Shown here one piece after another: positions 19,186-29,003 of a stretch of DNA of 64,000 nt. Position 1 is the stretch's first letter. Each line of letters opens with the position of its first letter. A program made the position numbers and the translations under genes. The stretch comes from Aquimarina sp. BL5 (GTDB lineage Bacteria > Bacteroidota > Bacteroidia > Flavobacteriales > Flavobacteriaceae). Under the pieces are notes generated by a model that was not told the DNA's origin, ran no database searches, and saw only the letters and a list, made by a program, of their open reading frames with translations. The DNA lies in the NCBI RefSeq assembly GCF_003443675.1, contig NZ_CP031963.1, positions 5,673,501 through 5,737,500 of the forward strand. The letters are read 5' to 3'.

Positions 19186-19653
19186 ATGTGTAAATTCCTG
19201 GTAGCATTCTTTTTATTTATTTCATGCAATGTTGTTTTTTCCCAAAAAGAATTGGATGTAAACCAAAAAAATGCAAAACAAGCGATATTAGATTTCTTTG
19301 AGGGTTTTCATAAAGGAGATACTGTTTTAATGAGAAAGACTATAGACCCTAATATGGCTATGCAAATAATTTCTAAAGGAAAAGACGGTAAAATAAAAAC
19401 AGATCAGGCCGATATTGGAAATTTTTTGGGAGTAATCCATAACAGACCTAAGGATCAAAAATGGTTAGAGAAATTATTAGATTTTAGGATTGATGCAGAT
19501 GATCGTATCGCTCAGATATGGACTCCTTATGAATTTTATGTCAATGATCAATTTAGCCATTGTGGTGTTAATATTTTCCAACTATTTAATGATGGGACTA
19601 CTTGGAAAATTATCGCAATAGCAGATACTAGAAAAAGAGAAGGTTGTAAGTAA
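19186..19653 (+). CDS. Secreted NTF2-like (SnoaL/DUF4440-type) protein
   Basis: A 155-residue exported protein. The N-terminus MCKFLVAFFLFISCNVVFSQ can be read either as a signal peptide cleaved after FSQ or as a lipoprotein with Cys14. The mature part has the NTF2-like layout: a first helix (NAKQAILDFFEGFHKGDTVLMRKTI) then strands ending in IAQIWTPYEFYVNDQFSHCG, INIFQLFNDGTTWKIIAI-type strands and a Cys-containing tail. Such folds bind small ligands or act as enzymes, but no catalytic residue can be assigned. It is convergent with the CPBP gene with only 1 nt between the stop codons. Confidence 0.75.
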   Translation: MCKFLVAFFLFISCNVVFSQKELDVNQKNAKQAILDFFEGFHKGDTVLMRKTIDPNMAMQIISKGKDGKIKTDQADIGNFLGVIHNRPKDQKWLEKLLDFRIDADDRIAQIWTPYEFYVNDQFSHCGVNIFQLFNDGTTWKIIAIADTRKREGCK

Positions 19654-19654
19654 T

Positions 19655-20329
19655 TTAAGGTCTAGTGCTGATTATTAAAAAAATGACTCCGTTGTTAATC
19701 GCATGAAGTAAGATGGGCCAGATAATATGGCTATTTTCAATTTTGAGTTTTCCAAACATATGACCTGCAATGATTCTGGGAACAATAAGAAGGAATAAAA
19801 CACTATCAATCTTAAAAGAATCTACGTAATTAAAAATATGAAGGAAACCGAAGATTATTGATGTAATTTGAAGTGTTATTAATTGATGGTTATCTAGAAA
19901 ACTCTTAAGTTTTTGAAGTTGTTTTTTTGAGATTAATTGTTCGTATATAAAGAATATACCGCCAATGGAAACTATCAAAATTAAGTAGCGAACATACCAT
20001 TCTAATTCTAAAGTAATAAATAGCCCAATAATAAAAAGTGTCCATGAACTTAAGAATAATAAAATACCCTTTACTTTTGGTTTTAATAAGGTTCTAAACA
20101 TAAATTCTTCTATAACAGGAGCAAATACCACCATAGCTATAAAAGCTTTAAGTTTATTATCTTTCAAAATCTCGAAAATGCTATCCTGAGAATACTTTTG
20201 TAGATCTAAATAAGGAAATATACTTTGGAGTAATGCTACACAAATAAAAAAGAGTATGTACAATCCGAATAATCGAAAGTAAGAGATAAGTAGATTTTTG
20301 ATTTTACTTAATAAAACATCTCTAACCAT
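19655..20329 (-). CDS. CPBP family intramembrane metalloprotease
   Basis: A 224-residue polytopic membrane protein with about six hydrophobic segments. The three ABI/CPBP motifs are present in order: FAPVIEEFMFRTLLKPK (the EExxxR motif, near residue 80), FGFLHIFNY (the second-motif His, near 167) and LLHAINNGVIF near the C-terminus (the third-motif His and Asn). Members are Rce1-like proteases, often involved in protein maturation or bacteriocin self-immunity; no substrate is evident here. It starts 9 nt after the stop codon of the L-serine ammonia-lyase gene on the same strand, so the two are likely co-transcribed. Confidence 0.9.
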   Translation of the reverse strand: MVRDVLLSKIKNLLISYFRLFGLYILFFICVALLQSIFPYLDLQKYSQDSIFEILKDNKLKAFIAMVVFAPVIEEFMFRTLLKPKVKGILLFLSSWTLFIIGLFITLELEWYVRYLILIVSIGGIFFIYEQLISKKQLQKLKSFLDNHQLITLQITSIIFGFLHIFNYVDSFKIDSVLFLLIVPRIIAGHMFGKLKIENSHIIWPILLHAINNGVIFLIISTRP

Positions 20330-20338
20330 TAATATGTT

Positions 20339-21763
20339 TTAACAATCGCTTAAACTTACTTTGATAGCTAACCCACCTTCACTAGTCTCTTTATACTTAG
20401 TATTCATGTCTTTTGCTGTTTCCCACATAGTTTCTATTACTTTATCTAAAGGAACTTTGGCATTAGCTGCATCAGAATCTAGAGCCATTTCGCACGCATT
20501 TATAGCTTTTATGGCTCCCATAGCATTACGCTCTATACAAGGGATCTGTACTAAACCACCAATAGGATCACAAGTTAAGCCTAAATGATGTTCCATAGCA
20601 ATTTCACTTGCCATCACTACTTGTTCAGGTGTACCACCCATTAACTCCGTTAATGCTCCAGCTGCCATAGCCGAAGAAACTCCAATTTCTGCTTGACAAC
20701 CGCCCATAGCAGCAGATATAGTGGCACCTTTTTTGAATAAACTGCCAATTTCTCCCGCAACCAACATGAATTGTTTGATATCATCGAAGTTTGCATCATG
20801 ATTTTCGATGACCATATAATACATCATAACGGCTGGAATAACACCAGCACTTCCGTTTGTTGGTGCCGTAACAACTCTTCCTAAAGAAGCGTTTACCTCA
20901 TTAACAGCTAGTGCAAAACAAGATACCCATTTTAGTATTTGGCGAAATTTCACCTCAGTATCTCTTATAGACTCTATCCACTCGTTTGGATTAGCATATT
21001 CTTTAGTTCCAATTAGTTTTTTGTGAGTATCGTAAGCACGTCTTCGTACATTTAATCCTCCAGGTAGTTTGCCCTCTGTATGACAGCCAAGATACATGGA
21101 TTCTAGCATAACATTCCAGATGTCCGCTATTCTTGTATCTATTTCGTTATCAGTCTGAAGAGAACGCTCATTTTCTAATACAATTTCGGATATTTTTTTA
21201 TTCTTTTTTTTGCAATATGTTAGGAGGTCCGTTGCTTTTTGAATAGGAAGCGGAAATTCCCTAAAAGCTTCCATTTTTTTTCGTTCTCTTTTTCGCTCTT
21301 CTTGCACAACGAAACCACCTCCTATAGAATAAAATGTAGAAGCAATAGTTTCTTTGTTATTTAGAACAGCAGTAAAAGTGATAGCATTTGGATGAAATTC
21401 TTTGAACTCTTTATTAAATATAATTTGAGCTTCTGGATCAAAATTGATTTGGAACTCCTTATTAAACAATAGGGTCTTATTTGATTTAATATTTTCGACA
21501 ATAGTAGCAATAGATGTTACATCAATAGTTTGAGGGTCATATCCACATAAACCCAAAATAGAAGCTATATCCGTAGCATGCCCTTTTCCTGTTAATGATA
21601 AGGATCCGAATAGGTCCACTTTAACTGTTTCCACAGAATTAAACAGGTTATTTTCTTTTAACTCGGCAATCCATCTTCTTCCTGCTCTCCAGGGCCCAAA
21701 AGTATGAGAACTAGAAGGGCCTACACCTATCTTTAACATATCAAAAATACTGATACATTCCAT
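20339..21763 (-). CDS. L-serine ammonia-lyase (iron-sulfur type)
   Basis: A 474-residue enzyme deaminating L-serine to pyruvate. I place the start at 21763 because MECISIFDMLKIGVGPSSSH is the conserved N-terminus; the frame upstream of it (MFFFINTLY...) is not. Signatures: GPSSSHTFGPWRAGRRW, NGSAGVIPAVMMYYMV, GCQAEIGVSSAMAAGALTEL and LTCDPIGGLVQIPCIERNA, which carry cluster cysteines. The protein ends in SLSDC; in the crystal structure of the Legionella enzyme the C-terminal Cys folds back into the active site as the fourth cluster ligand, and the same ending here supports an intact enzyme. It is a fused alpha-beta single chain. It heads a probable two-gene unit with the CPBP protease. Confidence 0.94.
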   Translation of the reverse strand: MECISIFDMLKIGVGPSSSHTFGPWRAGRRWIAELKENNLFNSVETVKVDLFGSLSLTGKGHATDIASILGLCGYDPQTIDVTSIATIVENIKSNKTLLFNKEFQINFDPEAQIIFNKEFKEFHPNAITFTAVLNNKETIASTFYSIGGGFVVQEERKRERKKMEAFREFPLPIQKATDLLTYCKKKNKKISEIVLENERSLQTDNEIDTRIADIWNVMLESMYLGCHTEGKLPGGLNVRRRAYDTHKKLIGTKEYANPNEWIESIRDTEVKFRQILKWVSCFALAVNEVNASLGRVVTAPTNGSAGVIPAVMMYYMVIENHDANFDDIKQFMLVAGEIGSLFKKGATISAAMGGCQAEIGVSSAMAAGALTELMGGTPEQVVMASEIAMEHHLGLTCDPIGGLVQIPCIERNAMGAIKAINACEMALDSDAANAKVPLDKVIETMWETAKDMNTKYKETSEGGLAIKVSLSDC

Positions 21764-21907
21764 AATTCTTAATTCATTGTAAAGTTGTAGGGGTAAATAT
21801 AGGGTATTGATAAAAAAGAACACTTTTTTTTGGGAAATACTTAATCTTAAGTAAAATTTTCTTTTGTATTGAGCTTTACTAATGTTCTATTTATTAATAA
21901 GTGTTAA

Positions 21908-21920
21908 TGACATCCTGTCA
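21908..21920 (+). promoter_or_regulatory. Palindrome upstream of dnaK (candidate heat-shock operator)
   Basis: TGACATCCTGTCA is an inverted repeat (TGACA-3 nt-TGTCA), followed at 21928-21937 by a related TGTCATGGCA. Both lie 60-90 nt upstream of the dnaK start. A TTG at 21944-21946 and a degenerate TAATTTAG at 21963-21970 could be the promoter. Regulation is inferred from position only. Confidence 0.35.
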
Positions 21921-21998
21921 GATAAATTGTCATGGCATAATCATTGACTTATGAGGAATAAATAATTTAGAACAACACTAAAACATTTATATACTAAT

Positions 21999-23906
21999 AT
22001 GAGTAAGATAATAGGAATAGATTTAGGGACAACAAACTCTTGTGTTTCTGTGATGGAAGGTAATGAGCCCGTTGTTATACCTAATGCGGAAGGGAAGAGA
22101 ACTACTCCATCTGTAATTGCATTTGTAGAAGGAGGAGAGATTAAAGTTGGTGACCCTGCAAAACGTCAGGCCGTTACAAACCCAACTAAAACAATCTCTT
22201 CTATTAAAAGATTTATGGGAAATAAATTCTCTGAATCAGCAAAAGAAGCAGAAAGAGCTGCTTACAAAGTAGTAAAAGGTGATAACGATACACCTCGAGT
22301 TGATATCGATGGACGTTTATATACACCACAAGAATTATCTGCTATGACACTTCAGAAGATGAAGAAAACGGCAGAAGACTACTTAGGACAAGATGTGACT
22401 AGAGCAGTAATTACTGTACCAGCATACTTTAATGATGCACAACGTCAGGCTACTAAAGAAGCTGGAGAAATTGCAGGTCTTAAAGTAGAAAGAATTATTA
22501 ATGAGCCTACAGCGGCTGCATTAGCATATGGTCTTGATAAAAAGGGTACTGATCAGAAGATTGTAGTATTCGATTTTGGTGGAGGTACTCACGATGTATC
22601 TATCCTAGAATTAGGAGATGGTGTATTCGAAGTATTATCAACCGATGGAGATACACATTTAGGAGGAGATGATGTAGATCAAAAAATTATTGATTGGTTA
22701 GCAGAAGAGTTTAAGAGTGAGGAGAATATGGATCTACGTAAAGATCCAATGGCTTTACAACGTCTTAAAGAAGCAGCAGAGAAAGCAAAGATAGAATTAT
22801 CTTCTTCTTCTCAGACAGAGATCAATTTACCATATGTAACGGCTACTGCAAGTGGTCCTAAGCACTTAGTAAGATCATTAACAAAAGCTAAATTCGATCA
22901 ATTAATTGATGATTTGGTAAAGCGTACTGTAGAACCTTGTCGTACTGCTCTTAAAGCAGCAGGATTATCTACAAGTGATATCGATGAAATTATTTTAGTA
23001 GGAGGATCCACTCGTATTCCTGCAGTTCAGGAAGCAGTAGAGAAGTTCTTTGGGAAAGCACCAAGTAAAGGAGTAAACCCTGATGAGGTAGTAGCTGTTG
23101 GAGCTGCCATCCAAGGAGGAGTACTTACAGGAGATGTAAAAGATGTATTGTTATTAGATGTTACACCACTTTCTTTAGGTATTGAAACAATGGGTAATGT
23201 TATGACGAAGCTGATTGAAGCAAATACTACGATTCCTACTAAGAAATCACAAGTGTTTTCTACTGCAGCGGATAATCAACCTTCTGTAGAGATTCACGTA
23301 TTGCAAGGAGAACGTCCTATGGCAGCTGATAATAAAACTATTGGTCGTTTTCACCTAGATGGAATTCCTCCAGCACAAAGAGGAACACCTCAGATCGAAG
23401 TTACTTTTGATATAGATGCTAATGGTATTATCAAAGTTTCTGCAACAGATAAGGCGACTAATAAGTCTCAGGATATTCGTATCGAAGCATCTTCTGGATT
23501 AACAGAAGAAGAAATCGCGAAAATGAAGCAAGAAGCTGAAGCAAATGCAGAAGCGGATAAAGCAGCAAAAGAAACTGCAGATAAGTTAAATGAAGCTGAT
23601 GGAATGATTTTCCAAACAGAAAAACAACTTAAAGAATTTGGAGATAAAATTTCTGATGATAATAAGAAACCTGTAGAAGAAGCTTTAGAAGAATTAAAGA
23701 AGGCTTATGAAACTAAAGATCTTGCTATCATACAACCTGCACTTGATAAGATTAACGAAGCTTGGAAAGCAGCTAGTGAGGAAATGTATAAGGCACAGGC
23801 AGAAGCACAAGGCGGTGCAGCTGGACCAGAAGCTGGAGCACAACCTGAAGGAGGAGATTCTGAAGCTAGTGATGTAGAAGATGTAGATTTTGAAGAAGTG
23901 AAATAA
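21999..23906 (+). CDS. dnaK: Molecular chaperone DnaK (Hsp70)
   Basis: A 635-residue ATP-dependent cytosolic chaperone. The nucleotide-binding domain shows [57 protein letters not shown] and [13 protein letters not shown]. The linker [16 protein letters not shown] leads into the substrate-binding domain, and a Gly/Ala/Glu-rich tail ends in DVDFEEVK, the Bacteroidota form of the EEVD-like end. Length is normal. Neither dnaJ nor grpE lies next to it; the gene is monocistronic, followed by a strong terminator. A palindrome upstream may mediate stress control. Identification is secure. Confidence 0.98.
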   Translation: MSKIIGIDLGTTNSCVSVMEGNEPVVIPNAEGKRTTPSVIAFVEGGEIKVGDPAKRQAVTNPTKTISSIKRFMGNKFSESAKEAERAAYKVVKGDNDTPRVDIDGRLYTPQELSAMTLQKMKKTAEDYLGQDVTRAVITVPAYFNDAQRQATKEAGEIAGLKVERIINEPTAAALAYGLDKKGTDQKIVVFDFGGGTHDVSILELGDGVFEVLSTDGDTHLGGDDVDQKIIDWLAEEFKSEENMDLRKDPMALQRLKEAAEKAKIELSSSSQTEINLPYVTATASGPKHLVRSLTKAKFDQLIDDLVKRTVEPCRTALKAAGLSTSDIDEIILVGGSTRIPAVQEAVEKFFGKAPSKGVNPDEVVAVGAAIQGGVLTGDVKDVLLLDVTPLSLGIETMGNVMTKLIEANTTIPTKKSQVFSTAADNQPSVEIHVLQGERPMAADNKTIGRFHLDGIPPAQRGTPQIEVTFDIDANGIIKVSATDKATNKSQDIRIEASSGLTEEEIAKMKQEAEANAEADKAAKETADKLNEADGMIFQTEKQLKEFGDKISDDNKKPVEEALEELKKAYETKDLAIIQPALDKINEAWKAASEEMYKAQAEAQGGAAGPEAGAQPEGGDSEASDVEDVDFEEVK

Positions 23907-23925
23907 GAATTGTTATTCTATATGA

Positions 23926-23957
23926 AAAATGCACAGTGAAAGCTGTGCATTTTTTTT
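23926..23957 (+). terminator. Terminator of dnaK
   Basis: AAAATGCACAG (23926-23936), a 6-nt loop, then CTGTGCATTTT (23943-23953) continuing as a T run. This is a perfect 11-bp stem starting about 20 nt after the dnaK stop. Confidence 0.9.
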
Positions 23958-24108
23958 GTTATTATAGGTAACTAAATAAAAATAGTTTACTTTTATCTTG
24001 GCTTAAAATATCCCCTGATTATTGTATCTCATTTCACACACATTATTCTTAATATGGGTAACCACTATCAGATCTAATTGCGTTTGGTCTAAATAATGGA
24101 ATGTACTA

Positions 24109-25416
24109 ATGAATTTGTCACAAGTTTTTCGAAGAAAAGTCTTTTGGTTTTTTGATATCTTAAACAGAAACGATATTAGGAAGCACTATGCGGATATTAA
24201 AGAGTTGATCGAAACTCCAAGTTCTCAGTCTGCCAAAGATAGAAAGGATAATTATCTTGAAAAAATACTACAACATGCCGTAAGTACTACCTGGTTCTAT
24301 CAAAAATATACTGGTTATAACTCTATCTCAGATTTTCCTGTAATTAATAAAAATATGATCCGGGATAGTTTTGAAGAATTCAAGTCTTCAAAATATAAGG
24401 CAAATAAATGTACTTTGATATCCACTAGCGGTTCTACTGGTGCACCTTTTTCTGTTTTGCAAAACAAGAGCAAACGATGCAGAAATACTGGAGATAATTT
24501 ATATTTCTCTAATAGATCCGGTTATGAAATAGGTCAAAAACTGATATACATAAAAATTTGGCCCGATAACTATAAACATACTACTATACTTTCGAAGTTT
24601 TGGTGGCAGAATATAGTCCCTCAGAGCGTTTTTAGGCTTGATAATAACAATATCGCTAATCTTATAAAAAGACTAGAAGAAAATCCTGGTAAGAAGAGTT
24701 TCCTTGGGTATACATCGGGATTCGAAAAGATTTGTAAGTACTTAGATAAAAACAATTCAGGCTCAATTGATAATATAGTTTCCATAATCACAATGTCAGA
24801 GGCGCTCAATGATTATGTAAGGACCAGTATGCAAAAATATTTTGGGGTCGTTCCAGTCTCACGATATTCTAATAATGAAAATGGTATTATAGCGCAGGAG
24901 GATAGAGGTGTTACTTCTAAATTTATAATCAATACTGCGAGCTACTATATAGAGGTTTTTGATATAGATAAAGATGTTCCTGTGCATCCAGGAAAATTAG
25001 GAAGAATTATAGTAACTGATTTGCATAATTACGCCATGCCTATGATTCGATATGATACGGGCGATGTTGGCATAATAGAAATGGATCCAAACGGTGTGTC
25101 TTATTTATCATCCATAGGAGGAAGGAAGTTAGATCTTATATATAATACAAAAGGAGAGATTATACCTTCTCATGTTTCATATAAATTATGTAAGTACGGA
25201 GATTATAAGCAATTCCAATTAGTCCAGTATGGAGAAAAAGATTATCTTATTAAACTGAATACTGATAAGAAGGTGGATGAAAATAAAATGTTGGAGGAGT
25301 ATAAAGAATATTTTGGGCAAGATGCTAATATAGAGATACAGTATGTAGATGAAATTCCTTTACTATCTTCAGGAAAAAGAAGAGAAGTAACGAACACGTA
25401 TCATTCTAAATCGTAA
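24109..25416 (+). CDS. Phenylacetate-CoA ligase-like (PaaK/CapK) adenylate-forming protein
   Basis: A 435-residue cytosolic protein of the adenylate-forming superfamily. The phosphate-loop motif ISTSGSTGAPFSVLQNKSK sits near residue 103, RYSNNENGIIAQED corresponds to the adenine-binding Y-x-x-E-region, MIRYDTGDVGIIE is the conserved YDTGD core motif, and LLSSGKRREV near the C-terminus carries the lysine expected for catalysis. It is most like the CapK branch often found in polysaccharide or capsule gene clusters rather than true PaaK. Here it stands alone, with no glycosyltransferases nearby, so the acyl substrate is unknown. It is flanked by dnaK's terminator and by a bidirectional terminator. 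Confidence 0.85.
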   Translation: MNLSQVFRRKVFWFFDILNRNDIRKHYADIKELIETPSSQSAKDRKDNYLEKILQHAVSTTWFYQKYTGYNSISDFPVINKNMIRDSFEEFKSSKYKANKCTLISTSGSTGAPFSVLQNKSKRCRNTGDNLYFSNRSGYEIGQKLIYIKIWPDNYKHTTILSKFWWQNIVPQSVFRLDNNNIANLIKRLEENPGKKSFLGYTSGFEKICKYLDKNNSGSIDNIVSIITMSEALNDYVRTSMQKYFGVVPVSRYSNNENGIIAQEDRGVTSKFIINTASYYIEVFDIDKDVPVHPGKLGRIIVTDLHNYAMPMIRYDTGDVGIIEMDPNGVSYLSSIGGRKLDLIYNTKGEIIPSHVSYKLCKYGDYKQFQLVQYGEKDYLIKLNTDKKVDENKMLEEYKEYFGQDANIEIQYVDEIPLLSSGKRREVTNTYHSKS

Positions 25417-25472
25417 TGTATATTTTTTATAAAACCTTGATATTAAATACAAAATTCTTACATCAATAATAT

Positions 25473-25507
25473 AACAGAAAGCCAATATGAGTATTGGCTT
25501 TCTGTTT
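25473..25507. terminator. Bidirectional terminator
   Basis: A perfect 15-bp stem (25473-25487 with 25492-25506), containing AGCCAATA-TGAG-TATTGGCT, lies between the convergent ligase gene and T9SS gene, with T-rich flanks on both strands. Confidence 0.88.
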
Positions 25508-25547
25508 AGTATAAGTTGATATAATTAATCTGTAAATTACTAGTGTC

Positions 25548-26606
25548 TTATCTCACAAACTTTAAAAATTTCGAATCAGATCTGGCAATATATAATCCTT
25601 TTGGGAGTGCAGATAAATCCACATTTGTTGTGTTTTTGATATTCTCAATTTCAAATACTTTTTTCCCAATTACATTATAAATGTTTAGAGATTTTATTTC
25701 GTTTGTGTCGTTAATTACTAAAGAGGTTGAAGTACTATTAAAATATAATTTATCTCTATCAAAAGAAGTAAAATCATTGATGCTAAGCGTGTTTTCATTT
25801 ATAGTAATCTCTGGATATGCTCCAGCAACACTCCAATCTGCATCAGAACTAGCGTCTGAATTTGCAGCGGAAGATAGTTTTCCAAAAATATAATATTTAG
25901 TACCCGAAAGAGAGGAGCTAGTTGGGAAGTCTGAAGGTATATCCAGTGTTATTGTAGTCGACACATCTGTTCCTGCAGTAACTGTTGGAGTAACGATAAC
26001 TCCAGTACCATTTGCCGTAGCGCCTCCAAAAATCCCTGGTACATCAGCTTCAAAAATTTGAAATTGTGTATCTACGTCCATAGAAGCGGAATATGTATAG
26101 TTTAGAGTAATAGATTCTCCAGCAGCAACTGAAACAGGATTGCCAGAATCATAAGTTATAGAATATGGTGGTGCCGTAACTGTAATTAGTGGGTATGCTC
26201 CAGCAGTATCCCAGGTGGCATCTTCCGTAGCATCAGAATTCATAGCAGAACTTAATTTACCGAAGATACGATATTCGGTTCCAGAAAGAGACGAGCTTAA
26301 TGGAAAATTAGCGGGTATATTAAGAGTGATTGTACCCATTACATCAGTTCCTGCATCAAGAGTAGGAAACTCCGCTACTGCTGTTCCTATGGCGGTTGCT
26401 CCTCCAAAAATACCTGAAACATCAGTTTCAAAAATTTGGAATTGAGCACCCACTTGCATTGAAGCGGTATACGTATAGTTTAGTGTTATTGACTGACCGG
26501 CAACAACGGTAACAGGATCAGTAGAATCGTAACTTATCGAATATTGAGCAGAAATGCTATAAATACCGCAGAAGCATAGTAGAAATGAAAATAATGTTTT
26601 GATCAT
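25548..26606 (-). CDS. Type IX secretion cargo with two tandem domains and C-terminal sorting domain
   Basis: A 352-residue secreted protein. Residues 1-20 are a signal peptide (ending YSISAQ). Two near-identical domains of about 125 residues follow, at roughly 21-146 and 150-276; each starts YSISYDSTDPVTVVAGQS or YSITYDSGNPVSVAAGES, contains QFQIFE and SGIFGGATA/PGIFGGATA blocks, and ends GAYPLITV or GAYPEITI. The last 75 residues are a type A T9SS sorting domain: SLNIYNVIGKKVFEIEN and NVDLSALPKGLYIARSDS then KFLKFVR. The protein should cross the outer membrane by T9SS and be released or anchored. The repeated domain is beta-rich and of unknown function. The gene is monocistronic. Confidence 0.85.
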   Translation of the reverse strand: MIKTLFSFLLCFCGIYSISAQYSISYDSTDPVTVVAGQSITLNYTYTASMQVGAQFQIFETDVSGIFGGATAIGTAVAEFPTLDAGTDVMGTITLNIPANFPLSSSLSGTEYRIFGKLSSAMNSDATEDATWDTAGAYPLITVTAPPYSITYDSGNPVSVAAGESITLNYTYSASMDVDTQFQIFEADVPGIFGGATANGTGVIVTPTVTAGTDVSTTITLDIPSDFPTSSSLSGTKYYIFGKLSSAANSDASSDADWSVAGAYPEITINENTLSINDFTSFDRDKLYFNSTSTSLVINDTNEIKSLNIYNVIGKKVFEIENIKNTTNVDLSALPKGLYIARSDSKFLKFVR

Positions 26607-26890
26607 AATTACATAATTTTAAACATTGCTTTTTTTTAAATATGTTTACGTTTTGGCAATGTTAATTAGTTTCCACTAAAGTATTCTTAAGGATAAATCT
26701 ACAATGAAAGAATTGTTGCAATTAATAATAATTATGTTGCATTGTTTTAAAACAAAGAGCTTTTGCGTTATTTTTTTTGTGAAAACAAGAAGTTTTTAAC
26801 GTTTTTTATTGGAAGAATAGGGGTTTATGTGGTAATAACTTATGAATATTGTAGTGTTGGTCTTTTGTTTTATTACCTAAAGATTTTATT

Positions 26891-28594
26891 TTAAAACCCA
26901 ACTGCCGTATCATCTCCACGTTTATCAGCACCTCCTTCTAAACTACCATCTGGTAATACCAAAATACCATCCACTTTGCCAATAACCCTACTTTCTTCTT
27001 CATTTGTCTTGTAGCCTTTAGTTCTTAAACTATCAAGTATCTTTTTGTCGAATGAATTAGGTTCAAAAACGACAACATCAGGCAACCATTGATGATGAAA
27101 ACGAGGAGCATTTACCGCATCCTGCATAGTCATACCATATTCTTTTACATTCAAAATAGTTTGCAGCACAGAGGTGATAATGGTGGATCCACCAGGAGTC
27201 CCAACCGACATCCATAGTTTTCCATCTTTCTCGACAAGGGTAGGTGTCATTGAACTTAGCATTCTTTTCTCTGGAGCAATTGAGTTCGCTTCAGCACCAA
27301 GTAATCCGAACATATTAGGCGTTCCAGGTTTAGCGCTAAAATCGTCCATTTCATTATTCAAAAAGAATCCTAACTCAGGAACATAAAGTTTAGAACCATA
27401 AGCGCCATTTAAAGTGGTCGTAACCGAAATGGCATTTCCAAATTGATCAATGATAGAGTAGTGTGTGGTTTCGCTACTTTCGTATCCAGGAATACTTCCA
27501 TAATTCAAATCCGAAGATAAAGTAGCTTTTTTAGGATTAAAATCTTTCATCCTTTCCGATAGATAGGATTCACTTATTAAGGTATCTATCGGAATTTTCA
27601 CAAAATCAGGATCACCAAGATAAAAACTCCTATCTGCGTAGGCTCTTCGTTCTGCTTCGGTTATTACCTGAATTGATTTTAAAGAATTATGTCCATAGAT
27701 ACTAAGCTCATAAGGTTCTATCATTTTCATGATTTGTGCCAGACATACTCCACCGCTAGAAGGTGGAGACATAGATATAATATTAAGATCTTTGTAGGTA
27801 AATTTAACCGGTTCACGCCATTTAGCTTCATATTTACTGAGATCTTCCATAGTGATGATACCTCCCAGAGATTGGATATAGTTTACCATTTCCTTAGCGG
27901 TTTCTCCCTTATAAAATTCATCTCTTCCATTTTCTATAATTCTCTGAAGAGTTTTAGCAAGCATTGGATTTTTTACTGTATCCAGTGCTTTGTAAGTTTT
28001 AGCATACAGGATGGTATCTCTATTCGTTTCAATAAACAACGCTCTATAATGGTCTAATCGTTTTTGTTGCTTTTCAGTAATTATATATCCATTATTCGCT
28101 AGTTCAACAACCGGAGTTAATAGTTCTTTTATGGGTAATGTTCCAAATTTTTTATGCACTTCGAATATCCCTGCGATTGTTCCTGGAACTCCAACAGCCA
28201 TCGCTCCCAATTGGCTTTTTTCTGGAATAGGATCTCCATTTTCATCTAAATACATATCCTTAAATGCTGCTCCAGGTGCTTTCTCACGATAATCAATGGC
28301 TCCTGTTTCTCCATTTGCCTTTCTGTATACCATAAAACCACCGCCACCAAGATTTCCTGCATAAGGATATGAAACCGCTAATGCCATTTCTGTAGCTACC
28401 ATAGCATCAAATACATTTCCACCTTTCTGGAGAATTTCTTTACCAATTTTAGAAGCTTCTTCTCTTGCGGAAACTACCATTGCATTTTTTTCTATAACTC
28501 CAAAAACCGGTTTAGTTTTGATGTCAACTTTAGGCTCAGGAGTAGTTTTGCAAGCGATAACTAAAATAAAAAGTAATAGAAAAAATGATCTCAT
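26891..28594 (-). CDS. ggt: Gamma-glutamyltransferase (lipoprotein)
   Basis: A 567-residue periplasmic enzyme hydrolysing or transferring the gamma-glutamyl group of glutathione. MRSFFLLLFILVIACKTTPE is a lipoprotein signal with Cys15. The mature part has GGNVFDAMVATEMALAVSYP, GGGGFMVYRKANGETGAIDY and PGTIAGIFEVHKKFG. ETTHYSIIDQFGNAISVTTT contains the catalytic Thr (Thr376, first of TTHYS) at which the proenzyme self-cleaves into two chains, and SSMTPTLVEKDGKLWMSVGTPGGS is the conserved small-subunit block. Length is normal. A small MORN-type lipoprotein gene lies 16 nt upstream on the same strand, so they may be co-transcribed. Confidence 0.95.
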   Translation of the reverse strand: MRSFFLLLFILVIACKTTPEPKVDIKTKPVFGVIEKNAMVVSAREEASKIGKEILQKGGNVFDAMVATEMALAVSYPYAGNLGGGGFMVYRKANGETGAIDYREKAPGAAFKDMYLDENGDPIPEKSQLGAMAVGVPGTIAGIFEVHKKFGTLPIKELLTPVVELANNGYIITEKQQKRLDHYRALFIETNRDTILYAKTYKALDTVKNPMLAKTLQRIIENGRDEFYKGETAKEMVNYIQSLGGIITMEDLSKYEAKWREPVKFTYKDLNIISMSPPSSGGVCLAQIMKMIEPYELSIYGHNSLKSIQVITEAERRAYADRSFYLGDPDFVKIPIDTLISESYLSERMKDFNPKKATLSSDLNYGSIPGYESSETTHYSIIDQFGNAISVTTTLNGAYGSKLYVPELGFFLNNEMDDFSAKPGTPNMFGLLGAEANSIAPEKRMLSSMTPTLVEKDGKLWMSVGTPGGSTIITSVLQTILNVKEYGMTMQDAVNAPRFHHQWLPDVVVFEPNSFDKKILDSLRTKGYKTNEEESRVIGKVDGILVLPDGSLEGGADKRGDDTAVGF

Positions 28595-28610
28595 TGTATT
28601 TAAGACTTTG

Positions 28611-29003
28611 TTAGTAATTTATTTCTTTGATAAGGTTATTCTTTTTATCATAAAATTTCCAATAACCAGAGGGTTTACAGTTGTTAATATGACCTTCGGA
28701 TTTTATGTTTCCATTTTTATGATATGCTTTCCAATACCCTTGTTTTTGTCCTTTTTCATAATGTCCTTCAGCTTTTATATTTCCATTTCGATAGTAGTAT
28801 TTCCAGAAACCTTGTAAGATTCCCTTCTCATAATGGCCGATGCTTTCTAAATTGATAGAGTTAGGATAGTAGTTTTTAGTATACCCATTTTTTGATGAGG
28901 TTAAAATTTGTTCTTTACAAATATCCTTTCCATTATAATCATTCTCTGTTTTCTTGCAGGAAAAAGTAAAGTACAAAACAAAAAAAAGGTACAAAATTCT
29001 CAT
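28611..29003 (-). CDS. MORN-like (YwqK-type) repeat lipoprotein
   Basis: A 130-residue lipoprotein with signal MRILYLFFVLYFTFSCKKTE (Cys16). Three clear MORN-type repeats follow: HYEKGILQGFWKYYYRNGNI, HYEKGQKQGYWKAYHKNGNI and HINNCKPSGYWKFYDKKNNL. Databases often call such proteins YwqK family antitoxins, but nothing here supports an antitoxin role. Its start overlaps the stop of the ACP phosphodiesterase gene by 4 nt (ATGA), which indicates translational coupling. Two extra cysteines (about 33 and 109) may form a disulfide. Cell-envelope location is predicted from the lipobox. Confidence 0.8.
   Translation of the reverse strand: MRILYLFFVLYFTFSCKKTENDYNGKDICKEQILTSSKNGYTKNYYPNSINLESIGHYEKGILQGFWKYYYRNGNIKAEGHYEKGQKQGYWKAYHKNGNIKSEGHINNCKPSGYWKFYDKKNNLIKEINY

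Noticed and set aside
28611..29003. Antitoxin of a toxin-antitoxin pair (YwqK label)
   Set aside because: The protein is a lipoprotein with MORN-like repeats and its neighbour is ACP phosphodiesterase, not a toxin.
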